Positions 35,002 to 46,379 of a stretch of 64,000 nucleotides of DNA are shown here, one piece after another. Position 1 is the first letter of the stretch. Every line of letters begins with the position of its first letter. A program made the position numbers and the translations under genes. The stretch is from the NCBI RefSeq assembly GCF_003711515.1, contig NW_021167079.1, positions 299,471-363,470 of the forward strand, written 5' to 3'. Source of the stretch: Sodiomyces alkalinus F11 (lineage: Eukaryota; Ascomycota; Sordariomycetes; Glomerellales; Plectosphaerellaceae). Under the pieces are notes generated by a model. The model ran no database searches, was not told where the DNA came from, and was given only the letters and a program-made list of their open reading frames with translations.

Positions 35002-35266
35002 TATCGCACGTCAAATAGCACTTGGATAATTAACATAGTAGAGCAGAAATCTCGTGTGTGTGTATTATATTAAGTTATATCTGTATAAGTCTCTTATGCC
35101 CTTAATTTAGGTGGTGAAGACTCTATTATAGATACTATATTATTTAGATCCTATCTAGTCTTTTCCGGTATCCGCCCCTATTATATCCTAATACCCGAGG
35201 TCCGAAGCCCTTAGTCAGGGAGTGGATCTCCCCTATAGACCCCGTCGTGGTCCTGCCTATACGACA
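35002..35266 (-). repeat. family-1 LTR, copy D 3' LTR
   Basis: 265 bp, bounded by TATCGCACG and TACGACA. The inner flank is the polypurine tract (reverse complement AACTAAGGGGGTG at about 35267-35280). Confidence 0.9.
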
Positions 35267-35339
35267 CACCCCCTTAGTTAAGGTGGGTCTTCCCAGGTTA
35301 ACTAACTAATTAGAGGCTTCGGTTTAAACTAAACGCTCT

Positions 35340-38300
35340 TAGCTTTTCCATCGTAAAATCAATAGTTAAGGGAAAAGACGCCCTCGTAAAAGGGACTTAA
35401 ATCCGCCATATTTAACCGTTTAATTTAATTCCGTCTTAATTAATTCCTTAATCCTGATTAGCCGGATCTACTTAATTGGATCTATATCTATCGGATCTAC
35501 TACGCCCTCGGAGGCCTTTATAGTCGCTATGGCTATAGCTTTAGCGCGTTTAATCTGTTCGTATAGCTATTTAGACTACTCGATACGATCCTTTTACTCC
35601 GTTAAATTAAGCTGTTACTATAATCTTTTAATCCCCGCCTCCAGTAGTGCCTTTATTAAACCGTCCGCGATTATCTCCTTCGTATTAACGTACATAAGCT
35701 TAAAAGGACCTTATTATACTAACTAGCGCGCTTACTAGTTATATATATCGATATGCCGTAGCCTTATCCGTAGGCGTTATGCCTTCTTATTAATAAGATT
35801 AATAGTCTATTAATTATCGTAGTATAGCTATAGTTACTATTAGTCTAACCGAAGCTCTAAATCCCTTAATATCCGGCTAATAAATAACGTCGTTTTAGCG
35901 GCCTTTATAAGAGTGAGTAGTTCCGATTCTATTAACGACGTCGTGACTATTAGTTACTTACCCGCCTTCTAGTTAACGGTTCCCCCAAAGAGCTTTATCG
36001 TATATTCTTATAAACTTTTACGGTCTAGATTGTCCCTAAAGGACGCGTCGCTTACTATCAGGAAAAGCCTATCCCTGCCGAATTCCAGGTAGTAGTGTCT
36101 TATATAGTATAGGAATAGCAGCCCTTATTAAGCCCTCTTAAGATAGTTAGAGGAGGGATTAATATTATATTAGGAAAGCTTCGAATAGGCGAACGCGATA
36201 TCGGGTCTTATCACGATAGCGGCGTATAGGATAGAACCGATTATACCCTAGTACTAGCGGACCTCGGGAATTAACGCGCGGGTGCCGTCGCGGGGTATTA
36301 CCCGCTCCGTAAATAATAGGACTTTTAGTGGTTTTCGGCAGAGTATATATACGTAGTATTTAACCGCGATCTTCTTTATATAGAAGGACTATAATAGCTA
36401 TAGCCTATAAGTAGCTCTATCCCTTAGGACCTTAATTCCTAGGAACCAGCGAATTTCTTCGCCTTTTAATAACCTATAACTTCGCTTAAGGGCGGCCTTA
36501 AGGTCGTCGGCGTTGGTCTTACGGTCTCTATAGTATATAAGTCCGATATCGTTAACGTAGAAGAATAGGATTAAACCGTCGCGGATTATAATATAGGGGT
36601 CGTTAAGCACGGCCGTAAATCCTATCCTTTATAGTATATCGCTAAATTCCTTTTACTATAGCAGTAGCGATACCCTTAAGTCGAAAAGGGCTTTCCGTAG
36701 CAGTAATACCTTACCTAGCACTTTATAGCCTTACGGTATCTTTATAAATACCTCTTTTTTAAGGCTAGTGTTAATAAACGCGTTAATAGCGTTAAACTAC
36801 CTTATCTCTAGATTAAAGCGGGCGGCGATCGCTATTAGTATACGGAAAGACCGCGAGGCTCGCGTTACGGTGTAGTTATCTTTAGTCTCTAACCGTTTTT
36901 ATTAATCCCCTCGAATTATAAGGCGTGCCTTATACTTAAGGAGGGTGCCCTCCTTATTAAATTTATAGGTATATACCTACCTCTAGGCGAGGACTTATTA
37001 CTTATTAGTCTAATCACTACCTACCTCCCGCTAATAGCCTATCTATCGGTGCCCTTTAAGATATTCCCCCTCGGCCTATAACTACCGCTCCCGTAGTGGG
37101 TAGACGCGTATATTGTGGTAGTGGTTTAGTGGAGGCGGGAGATCCTCGCGGGTTATATACGATAGCGATAGCGGCTAGAAGGTATAAGGGAAATCTATAA
37201 CACTAACGTTGTCGTTAATAGCTTACTTCCTCGCGCGTATAGTGTTATAAGTCCTTCTAGTATTAAAGAACGCCTTCTAGGCGTTATCGTTCTACACCTT
37301 CTCGGTCTTATAGATACTTATAATAGATAGGCGCGCGGGTAATAGGCGCGTAGCCGATAAGCACTCCCTAGGGGTATCCCCGGCTATCCGTTAATAGTTA
37401 TCGTGTTCTTCGACCTTAACGCCTCTAACCACCGCTAACGCTATAAGGAACGCGCGCGCGGGATCTTCCGGGGATATTCGAGGCGTGGGAAACGGTTTAA
37501 ACCTTGTAGTAGTAAACTATAAAGTGTCCGTAGTAATAGTAATAGCCTCTCCCGTAGTAATAACGGTAGTATAGTCTTCTCCTCTAGTAATAATAGTATC
37601 TATAGTAATAACGGTGCCCGTAGTAATAACGGTAATATAGTCTATAGTAATAGTAATAGCCTCCCATAATAATAGCGGTAGTGTTAGAGTTACGAGGTTC
37701 TAAATCTATAGCCTAGGTATTAGGCTATCGAATATCTTATCTTCATTAAAGACCACGTCTTTTATAGTGATAATATCTATTAGGTATAGCAGCTAAATAC
37801 GGAAGGTATTCAAGGATTAGTATCCGATATAATAACCGATCTATCCCTTCGGTTCTAGCCTTTATAGGCGGTTCCTTTTAGCTCAGACATCGCGCGTTTT
37901 TATAATGGCTTTATAGCTATAAGCTTATAGGTGCGTAAGATTAGGTTAATAGCCGCGTAGGCCTTTATATAGTATTCGCTAGTCGTTGATATATTATAGC
38001 GTCCTATTATATAGATATATAGTAGTCTTAAAGATCGTAGGCTAAATAGATATAGGCAGATTAGCGTTAATCCTTATAGCCCTCGCCCTTCTCTTAACTA
38101 TACCTTTAATCCGTTCTATAACGCCGTTTTAATCCTATAAATATAGTGCCAACGGCTAGCCTTCTACCCCCTTAATAGCGAGGAAAGCAACGACTTCTAG
38201 GTGCTAAAATATCTCGGAATCGGCTCGTAGGATATATAGCCGGATATCTAATTAGGTCTTAAGCAGGGTAAAAACGTCTTTTAACGCGTATAGGATAACG

Positions 38301-40640
38301 CCTTAGTCTCTTTTCTATAGGTAATAATCCTATATATAATCTAAATACACGTCTATAACGAATATAATAGACTTATATAGGCCGCCTACTAACGGCTCCG
38401 CCTTTTTTAGATCGTGAAAATTAATAGCTAGGGCCTCTTTAGGCTTTAATAGGTGAAAGGATAGTATCCGCCGGATCTATATAGGTATTTACGATTACTT
38501 ATACGCGTTATAGTCCGTTATACGAGGTCCCTTTATCTTTACCCCCTAAATAGCGGTAACGATCTTCGCGAGAGTATCGGTGCTATAATAGCCGAGGCGT
38601 TTATACTACTATTATACTATAGTCTTTTACGGTTACCGCGGTTATCGTGATCTCCCCTACGGGTTATCGCGCGGGTGCCTTACCGAGACCGCGAACGCGG
38701 TAGCGGCTATAGCTTCCGCACGCTGGATTATATCCTAGCCGTGGATATCTAGTAGCTTATAAATAGGCCGGTCGTCGGTAGAGCTAACGATAGTATTATT
38801 TATAGTATCCTAGCGGTAATCCTATAGGCGTAGCTAGTATTCCGAGATGATATTAGTAACGAATTCCTTATAGTATATAACGTCACGGAGGCGTAATAGC
38901 CTCTTTATACCCGATAGTCATTATACACGTAGCTTAATATCTCCGTATCCGAGGATAGGAGCCTTATAAGTACCTACCTAAAGGGATAAGAACACAGTAT
39001 CCGTGGGTAGTCTAATAACTATAAAACGGCCTTAATTATTAAAGATATAGATTAACGATCCTAAATCTAGGATCGCGTAGTATAATAGCGCTGTGGCTTA
39101 GTTAATAGAAAGGGATATCCCTTATTCTTATTATAATCTTAATGGTATTATCGTATAATGAGGCGCTACCCCTTAGGTTAGGTAGGCTCCTAGTCCTAGC
39201 GCGGTAACGGAAAAGTCTTTATAAACTATTATAATAGTAGGCGTAGTATAATAGAGTTAATCTTCCTAGACTTCCTCTATCTTATTAGCAGTAGTAGCTA
39301 TTACTTCCCGCCTCTTCTATATTATAGTATCCACGCGGCTTTTAAAACTATAATGACGTATCTTCTTTGCTGTAACCTTTATACTATCCTCGCGGCTATA
39401 CTAGGTATAAGGGCGTATATCCGGCATTACGTATTAATAGGCGGCGGTAGTATAAGGGTTCTTATATATCTCGTAAGGCCTCCTTATTATCGGAGGGATA
39501 GCCTTTACGGACGTATCGCTATAAGGACGCTTCTTATTCTCTTTATTATTAGTAGTATCCTTAGTATCGGGGAGGTTTCTAAGGGTATTAAAAGTGCCTC
39601 TCCTAACTCTAGGCTTTATAGTAGAGGATTATAGACTCTTTATATTACTAAGAACCGCCCGTAAAGCCTTTATAAAGTCGTTAATCGTTAGCTCGTTTTC
39701 CGTAATCTTATCGTAATTATTTACTAGGTAGTTATTGCTCTATTCCTAGGCGATAAGTCTAATAGCCTTTAACGCGTTTTCCGCTTAATAGTCCGTGCTT
39801 AATAACTCTAAAATACATATATATTTATAGTGTTTTATCGCTATTTTCTAGCTTACTACCTAAGCGTCTATATCCTTAAGTATAGCCTTTATAGGCGTGG
39901 TGTATTATCGGTATATAACCAGGGCTTCCTTATAGAGGTTTATAAATATTAGTCCTACGTACGCGTATAGGAGAGTAATCTAGGCCCGTGGGTTATTTAC
40001 GGTATCGTCCTATAGCTAGGCTAGGAGGCTATATAATATAATATAAATAGTCCCTTTAATATAGGAGTATACCTTATGAAACTCCTTTTACTACGCGTTG
40101 TAATCTGCCTTTTCTTCGCGGTATATGCGGCGATTTTATAGGTAGCGTGTACGCCCCTTTTTAAAGAGGTTATCGATAGATATAGGCGTCCTGGTTAGTG
40201 GTTCTTTCGTTATAGCCGTGGCTGTCCGGCGGGGGGCCGTCTTCTTCTTACCGATAGCCGTGGCCGCTATAGTAACGGCCGTAATAACGGCGGTATCCGT
40301 GGCGTCCTCGTCACCCTTTAGCGTAATAGTGGAAGACGGAGTAGCCGTGATAGTGGAAGCCGTAGCCTCCTCCGTGTTAGGGTTTATAGTAAGGGCCTTA
40401 TATTTACGGATATTAAGTAGTGTAGGCTTAAGAAGTAGGTAGGTATCGGCCTCCTCGTCGCTTAGCTTTAGATTAAGATAGTTTTCCTAGTAGGAGGTAG
40501 ATTTACCGTGCACGGCGCGCTCCTATATTACCTAATCCCTTTAGTTAATAAGGGTAATAGCGGTCGCCTTCTATTCGGCGTTAGATATATTAGAAGATAT
40601 CTTTATTAGTTTATTATTTATCGGTGAGTTAATTAATAGG
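35340..40640 (-). pseudogene. copia gag-pol polyprotein, copy D
   Basis: Minus strand: gag about 40640-39250, protease near 39065, integrase about 38750-37830, shortened linker 37780-37490, RT about 36980-36020, RNase H to about 35400. The frame at 36398-36610 is the clearest uninterrupted piece: F-F-Y-V-N-D-I-G-L-I-Y and F-L-G-I-K-V-L, the polymerase core with the first catalytic Asp changed to Asn. The plus-strand open frame at 40218-40442 is antisense to the Ala-rich gag segment. Confidence 0.85.
37691..37735. repeat. half palindrome with deletion joint, copy D
   Basis: The first arm and loop match copy A 25098-25130, then the sequence jumps at GCTATCGA to the position equivalent to 25379 of copy A. 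GCTATCGA is present at both points in copy A, so the loss of about 250 bp looks like a deletion between short direct repeats. Confidence 0.75.
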
Positions 40641-40786
40641 TAGGTTAATTAATCTCTTAATTACTCTAATTAGGTTAATCGTAGTTATGTAAGAGTACTT
40701 ATGTCAATATAATTACTTCTTTATAGTGGAATAGGGGTAGCCTTATTAATATATATTATTTAGGCGTTATAAACCGGGCTTATAAC

Positions 40787-41060
40787 TATCGCACGTTAAA
40801 TAGCACTTAGATAATTAACTTAGTAGAGCAGAAATCTCGTATATATATATTATATTAAGTTATATCAATATAAGTCTCTTATATCCTTAATTTAGGTGGT
40901 GAAGACTCTGTTATAGATACTATATTATTTGGATCCTATCCGGTCTTTTCCGGTATCCGCCCCTGTTATATCCTGATTCCCGAGGTCCGAAGCCCTTAGT
41001 TAGGGAGTGGATCCCCCCTAGATCCCCTATAGACCCCGTTATGGTCCTGCCCATGCGATA
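40787..41060 (-). repeat. family-1 LTR, copy D 5' LTR
   Basis: 274 bp, bounded by TATCGCACG and CATGCGATA. The primer site with GGGCTTATAAC lies just inside at 40776-40786. Confidence 0.9.
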
Positions 41061-42720
41061 AAGGCGAATACCTTAAAGGCCATCGATAAATAGGCTACTA
41101 GTAGGAGGTAGGCGGTGATTAGGCTAATAAATAATAAGTCCTTACCTATAAATACGTATACATCTATAAATGTAATAAGGAAGGCACCCTCCGTAAGTAT
41201 AAGACACGCCTTATAGTACGAGGGGATTAATAAAAAAACTTAGAAACTAAAGATAACTACGCTATTATATTAGCCTCGCGGTCCTTCCGTATACTAATAG
41301 CTATCGCCGCCTAATTTTACCTAGAGATAAGGTAGTTTAACGCTATTAACGCGTTTGTTAACACTAGCCTTGAAGAGAAAGTATTTATATAGATACCGTA
41401 AGGCTACGAAGTGCTAGGTAAGGTCCTGCTCCTACGGAAAGCCCTTTTCGGTTTAAGAGTATCGCCACTATTATAGTAAGAGGAATTTAGCGGTACGCTA
41501 TAAAAGATAGGATTCATGGCTATACCTAATAACCCCTATATTATAATCCGCGATAGTTTAATCCTATTCTTTTACATTAACGATATCGGACTTATATACT
41601 ATAGAGATCGTAAAACTAATACCGATAACCTTAAGGCTACCCTTAAACGAAGCTATAGGGTATCGGGAGACGACGAAATCCGTTAGTTCCTGGGAATTAA
41701 GATTCTAAGGGATAGAGCTATATATAGGTTATAGTTATTATAATCCTCCTACGTGGAGAAGATCGTAGTTAAATACTATATAGATATCCTCTGCTAAAGA
41801 CTATTAAAGGTCCTATTATTTATAGAGCCGCTAATATCACGCAACGATATACGCGCGTCGATTCCCGAGGTCTATTAGTATTAGGGTATAATATGTTTAA
41901 TCCTATATACCGTTATCGTGATAAGACCCGATATCGTGTTCGCCTATTTAAAGCTTTCCTAATATACTATTAACCCCTCCTCTAACCACCTTAAGAGGGC
42001 TTAATAAGTGCTGCTATTCTTATATTATACAAGGCACTACTACCAAGAATTCGGTGGGGATAGACTCTTCCTAACAGTAAGAGACGCGTCCTTTAGGGAT
42101 AATTTAGACCGTAAGAGCTCCTAAGAATACGCGATAAACCTTTTCGGCGGTATTATTAACTAGAAGGCGGGTAAGTAACCGAAAATTATAACGTTATTAA
42201 TAGAGTCGGAATTACTCGCTTTTATAGAGGCCGCTAAGGAGATATTATTTATCAGTCGGATATTAAGAGATCTAAAGCTTTAGTTAGATTAATCATAACT
42301 ATAGCTATACTACGATAATTAGCAGACTATTAACCTTATTAATAAGAAGGCATAACGCCTGCGAATAAGACTACGGTATATCGATATTTATTACTAGTAG
42401 GCGCGCTAGTTAGTATCGTAAGGTCTTTTTAAGATTACATATATTAACACGAAGGATATAATTATAGACGGTTTAACGAAGGTATTACTGGAGGCGGGGA
42501 TTAAACGACTATAATAATAGCTTAATTCAACGGATTAAAAGGATCGTATCGAGTAGTCGAAGTAACTGTATAAAGAGATTAAATACGCTAAAGCCGCGGT
42601 CGTAGCGATAATACAGGCCCCCGAGGGCGTAGTAGATCCGATAGATATAGATCCGATTAAGTAGATCTAGCTAATCTGGATTAAGGAACTAATTAAAATA
42701 GAATTAAATTAAACGGTTAA
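41061..42720 (+). pseudogene. copia reverse transcriptase and RNase H, copy C
   Basis: The frame gives F-N-A-I-N-A-F-V-N-T-S-L near 41340, E-V-F-I-(Q) and G-K-V-L-L-L-R-K-A-L-F-G-L near 41420. The catalytic box is Y-I-N-D near 41562-41575 (YVDD expected), then F-L-G-I-K-I-L-R-D near 41690. RNase H follows with G-G-D-R-L-F-L-T-V-R-D-A-S-F near 42055. The domain ends around 42710. Trp/Gln codons are stops throughout. Confidence 0.82.
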
Positions 42721-42863
42721 ATTGGGCGGATTTAGATCCCTTTTATGAGGGCGTTTTCCCTTAACTATTAATTTTACGATAGAAAAGATAAGAGCGTTTG
42801 GTTCAAGCCGAAGCCTCTAATTAGTTAGTTAACCTGGGAAGACCCACTTTAACTAAGGGGGCG

Positions 42864-43128
42864 TATCGTATAGGCACACGGACTACGGCGTAGTCTATAG
42901 GGGATCTATGCCTGACTAAGGGCTTCGGACCTCGGGTATTAGGATATAATAGGGGCGGATACCGGAAAAGACCGGATAGGATCTAAATAATATAGTACCC
43001 ATAACAGAGTCTTCACTACCTAAATTAAGGGTATAAGAGACTCACACAGATACAACTTAATATAATACATATACACGAGATTTCTACTCTACTAAGTTGA
43101 TTATATAAGTGCTATTTAACGTACGACA
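42864..43128 (+). repeat. family-1 LTR, copy C 3' LTR
   Basis: 265 bp in plus orientation, starting TATCGTATAGG and ending CGTACGACA. It is followed by GATAC, the possible target duplication; the left partner is lost with the 5' end of copy C. Confidence 0.9.
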
Positions 43129-44430
43129 GATACGATCTATTATACTTCGGGCTTTAGGTAATTATAAATCGTATACTAAGGTTATATATTATTCTAGAAT
43201 AAGTCGTTATCGATTATAAGCTTTTACCGTATCGTGTAAGCCTATACGGTATAGTATACTCGCTTCCCTAAGAACTTCGTCGGGCTATTAATAGTTTTAT
43301 AGGGTATTACTATTAAGGTCGGGGCGATTACTATTATTATCGGCTATAACGCTAGTAATAAAACCGGTAATAGCGTAGACTCTATTAGTATAAGAATTAT
43401 TAGGGTCTATAAGGGAGCCGGAATATTTAAGTTAGGCGGTATTAGGTTTACGGAGTAGGCGATCCTAGGAGCCGAGCTATAAGCTATTCGACTAATAGGC
43501 ATTATCGCTTATTAGCTTCTTCTCTCGCGCGTTATTAGTCTATACATTAGCTTATTTCCGAATAATACTCTTATATCGGAGTAAGCCTTATATTAATATT
43601 AGTATATTATTTATAAAAAGAGCCTAGCCTTATATTTAGGGCTTAGTCGTTTTCTTCGAACCGTTAATTTATTTACTCTATAACCTATTTAATTCTAATA
43701 GGTTACTAGGTAGTAGCGTTAGGATTCTAATCTATCGCTAGCATAGCGCGTGGGTATCGCTAAGTTCTAGATTTATAAATAACTAGTTATAGATTATAGT
43801 ACTAAGTAAGGTCGTAATAATAGATTATCTAAAACTAAGGAAGGAAGAAGGAAAAATAAGAAAAGTCTATAACGCTAGGCTAGCTATAAGGTAGCGATAA
43901 CTAGGCGATATAGGTCTGTTAACTAAGCACGCAGTCAGGAAGATCCGGGGTATAGCGGGATCCTTATATCGGGGTTAACTCATAATAGCGTCCTACGGAA
44001 GAAAGCCACTCGATTCTTAGCCTACTCTATAGGGTATAGGATTTCGTGATTAGTATGATAAAAATCTTTAGTGTTATTTTCTTATAAGATTATTTATACG
44101 ATATCGAGATCCTACTATATAATATAAGCGGAACATTTACCTTAGCTCTAGGCATAGCTGATAAGGTATCTAGTATACAGAATGCCGTCCGGCTATATAA
44201 GGGATAAAGGGTAACGGGTAATAAGAGAGATTACAGAAACCTGAAGATTAGCGATTTAGAAAATAGCTAGTATCTGTTACGGACTAGTATCGTGATACGC
44301 GACGTCTTAACGATTATTAAGACCAATAGTTACTATTAGAATATAGTAATATAGGTGTAAACGTATATATATATCTAGCTAAGTGACTATCTATAATATA
44401 TATAGTTATAGCTAATAATATAATATACCA
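43129..44430. pseudogene. degraded sequence, possible RIP-killed coding remnant, not recognised
   Basis: Strong RIP signature ends near 44430. Around 43200-43560 the plus strand stays readable when TAG/TAA are taken as Gln/Trp (for example F-V-G-L-L near 43276 and G-A-G-I-F-K-L-G-G-I near 43415). The opposite strand is also open and hydrophobic, so strand and identity are undecided. Nothing matches copia, gypsy or LINE domains. The rest shows no gene. Confidence 0.3.
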
Positions 44431-44547
44431 CGCTATCAGGTGATCCACGTATATAAGCGGTCCTGTATGGGTCTAGTTACCCTCGTGTGGGTGACTATGT
44501 CCACAGAGTCTCTACTCCGGTGGTGGGGCGTCTTACTGCAACTCGGA

Positions 44548-44560
44548 CCAATGGCACGTG
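44548..44560 (+). promoter_or_regulatory. CCAAT box next to a CACGTG E-box upstream of Mrp51
   Basis: CCAAT at 44548-44552 and CACGTG at 44555-44560, about 150 bp upstream of the start codon. CCAAT is the site of the HAP/AtCFB complex, which in fungi governs many respiratory and mitochondrial genes. CACGTGAC is a typical Cbf1-type bHLH site. Binding here is an inference from motif and position. Confidence 0.45.
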
Positions 44561-44710
44561 ACGGAGGTAAGATTTGTGAGAGCATCCAGAAACTCGGTCC
44601 ATAACCTAGGAAAACATTATTGACATCCACCTGCGAGAGTTCACATCTCGCCTCAACTTCCACCTTCTTGATTAGGAGGGCCGTGGCTCATCCTGGAGCG
44701 TTAACGGACC

Positions 44711-46120
44711 ATGTCTGCTCGACTATCCCCCGGAGGGGCTCTCCTGAGATCATCTCGCATGTTCTCAATCCCCAACCCTATACCCGCACCAACCTCAGGA
44801 GACGTTCGCCATCAATTGGGCACATTGGCTTTTCCGACCCATCTGTCCATCACCACGCCGGAGAGCTCAAGAGCTCGTGGTGACTGGGGATTGAAGCGCC
44901 CACTTCCCTTGCGATGGACGGCGAAGACATCGACTCCTTCCATTCGGGTCAAGCACATTGATTCCATAGAGAATGTGACCGACTACGCATCGTCCTCCGA
45001 GCATAGCCTGACGCTTCAGAAGTTTCACGAACTCAATCTGCCAATCACGGTTCCTGCACTTCCGAATCGGTACCGCATGATCTCTCAAGCCGTGACATCC
45101 GTTTTCGAAGAAGACAGCGACTTCATCGCACCGGAATCTGCGCAAGGCGCCTCTGGTGCCGACAAGAGGTGGAGGTTCCAAGGCCCATGGCTGGCTGGCA
45201 TGACCGAGGGCGAATTCAACAAATACTTGAGAACAACGGTCCGGAACAAGCGACAAGAGTTCCGTGACTTCTTAAAAGCGCGCTTGGCCTCCGAAATTAC
45301 TGCGTCGCAGCAACAGGAGGCCCTAGACAAAGCAGCTGACCCGCCGACACCGGTTCAGCCCCGCGACATCACGGATGAGCAATTCAGTCAGTATGTGCGG
45401 AGACTGCGAGCTGATCGAGTCACCCTTTTCGCGGTGGTGAGCGAGTTTCTCGACTTGGCCCCCCTCAATCCCCCCAGCGCGATCGCCAACATGTCGATCG
45501 GCGCCCGCATCGAGTCCAAGTCGCCCAACCCTTACGCGGAGCGTGGACCGCCCGTTACTCACCCTTCAGCTGGCCTCTCGTACCTGCGCTCCAACGCCCA
45601 TGCTGAAAACCACCCTCTCTACGGACCTCAAGCCCACCCTTCGCCTGTGCTGGCTAGAATTATTTCACCCAGGATGATGTCGGCTCCCGCGAAGCTCGGC
45701 GTCGCAGGTTTCATCACGGACACTCCCCAGGGCGATTCGGCTCTCAACCGCAAAACGTACCGCAGTGGCAGGGCCCGAGTGCCTGGCATTTCCACATTTG
45801 ATGCCGAGATTGAGGGTGGTGCCAAGTGCTACGTCGAGCCCCGCTCTGCCAATGTCAACTCTGCAGGCAAAGTCATCATCAAAGTCAATGATGCGAACGA
45901 GGAGGCGCAGGTAATATTGAAGGAAACAATTGGAAAGGCCGAAATCTACAACGCTGCGCCGAAGACTGAGGAGTTTCAACTGCGAGCGTCAACTCAGCCA
46001 CTAGCCCACGAATACCAAACCCAGCGTGGTTGGGGCTCCAGGGGCTCTCATAACAGGAACGCACATGCCTCGGAGGTATTCGTGAGTGGTAGCTCACAGA
46101 CGTATGGACTCGACAGGTGA
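44711..46120 (+). CDS. MRP51: mitochondrial small-subunit ribosomal protein Mrp51 (bS1m)
   Basis: 469-residue protein of the fungal Mrp51 family, a subunit of the mitochondrial 37S ribosome that in yeast acts in translation of mitochondrial mRNAs. The call rests on recognised family blocks: N-terminal S-P-G-G-A-L-L-R-S-S-R-M-F-S (6-19), R-G-D-W-G-L-K-R-P-L-P-L (56-67), I-E-N-V-T-D-Y (86-92), G-P-W-L-A-G-M-T-E-G-E-F (158-169), D-I-T-D-E-Q-F (219-225), and H-P-S-A-G-L-S-Y-L-R with N-H-P-L-Y-G-P-Q (284-307). The basic N-terminus without acidic residues fits a mitochondrial targeting sequence. The start is the first ATG of the frame in context ACCATGT. The frame is uninterrupted; a GGTGAG overlapping the stop could be a splice donor, but none is needed. 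It has no RIP and balanced codons. Length fits the family (roughly 400-480). It is flanked on both sides by dead transposons. Confidence 0.85.
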   Translation: MSARLSPGGALLRSSRMFSIPNPIPAPTSGDVRHQLGTLAFPTHLSITTPESSRARGDWGLKRPLPLRWTAKTSTPSIRVKHIDSIENVTDYASSSEHSLTLQKFHELNLPITVPALPNRYRMISQAVTSVFEEDSDFIAPESAQGASGADKRWRFQGPWLAGMTEGEFNKYLRTTVRNKRQEFRDFLKARLASEITASQQQEALDKAADPPTPVQPRDITDEQFSQYVRRLRADRVTLFAVVSEFLDLAPLNPPSAIANMSIGARIESKSPNPYAERGPPVTHPSAGLSYLRSNAHAENHPLYGPQAHPSPVLARIISPRMMSAPAKLGVAGFITDTPQGDSALNRKTYRSGRARVPGISTFDAEIEGGAKCYVEPRSANVNSAGKVIIKVNDANEEAQVILKETIGKAEIYNAAPKTEEFQLRASTQPLAHEYQTQRGWGSRGSHNRNAHASEVFVSGSSQTYGLDR

Positions 46121-46379
46121 GCAGCAACCGGGCATATGCGTATGTCTCAGCACAATGTACAGGCATGGTCCAGGCTGGTCATTCGTGGAGGCCTTTCTTG
46201 AACCCTGTCAGGATCACATTTATTCTTGTACACTTGTATATCTTGTCTGTAACATAAGGTACCTTAGAAAACAAAAGACACGTCTCGACGGTTATCACTA
46301 CTGCTCAGTTTTGGCGAGAGGTGTGTGCTAGTTAATAAGAGTGTTCAGTAATCATACGGGGAGCGTGGGTACATTGTTC
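46121..46379 (+). other. Mrp51 3' flank
   Basis: Unmutated sequence between the stop codon and the G-family LTR. It has T-rich stretches near 46205-46245 (TTCTTGTACACTTGTATATC), suitable for a 3' UTR and polyadenylation. No second gene is seen. Confidence 0.5.

Larger units (their letters stand above)
35002..41060 (-). mobile_element. copia family 1, copy D (complete, inserted in copy C)
   Basis: 6059 bp minus-strand element with LTRs 35002-35266 (265 bp) and 40787-41060 (274 bp). It has the same gene order as copy A but a shorter linker, because about 250 bp are deleted next to the palindrome (37730). Its RT box reads Y-V-N-D (36548-36559). Copy C resumes on the far side. Confidence 0.9.
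34997..41066. repeat. target site duplication flanking copy D (mutated)
   Basis: Left flank AAAGTG (34996-35001) and right flank AAGGCG (41061-41066) are the duplicated target within copy C, judged against the uninterrupted sequence GAGGGG in copy F (about 62853). The two differ only by transitions, so RIP continued after insertion. Whether 5 or 6 bases were duplicated is ambiguous by one A. Confidence 0.65.
41061..43128 (+). mobile_element. copia family 1, copy C, second segment with 3' LTR
   Basis: Continuation of copy C after copy D: RT, RNase H, the polypurine tract AACTAAGGGGGCG (42851-42863) and the 3' LTR 42864-43128. Together with 31580-35001 it makes a 5'-truncated element of about 5.5 kb. 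Confidence 0.88.

Noticed and set aside
40218..40442. Plus-strand Ala/Val-rich open frame, with similar ones at 52090-52293 (plus) and 59147-59443 (minus)
   Set aside because: All are antisense to the Ala/Thr-rich gag segment of family-1 copies. The same artefact recurs in each copy because GCC-rich codons stay open on both strands.
46110..46130. Intron in Mrp51 starting at GGTGAGC over the stop codon
   Set aside because: The uninterrupted frame already gives a protein of normal family length, and no branch site or downstream exon with family motifs was seen.
44867..46331. Several open frames of 65-129 codons on the minus strand and in other plus frames over Mrp51
   Set aside because: They are shadows of the Mrp51 frame, which alone has family motifs and a suitable start context.
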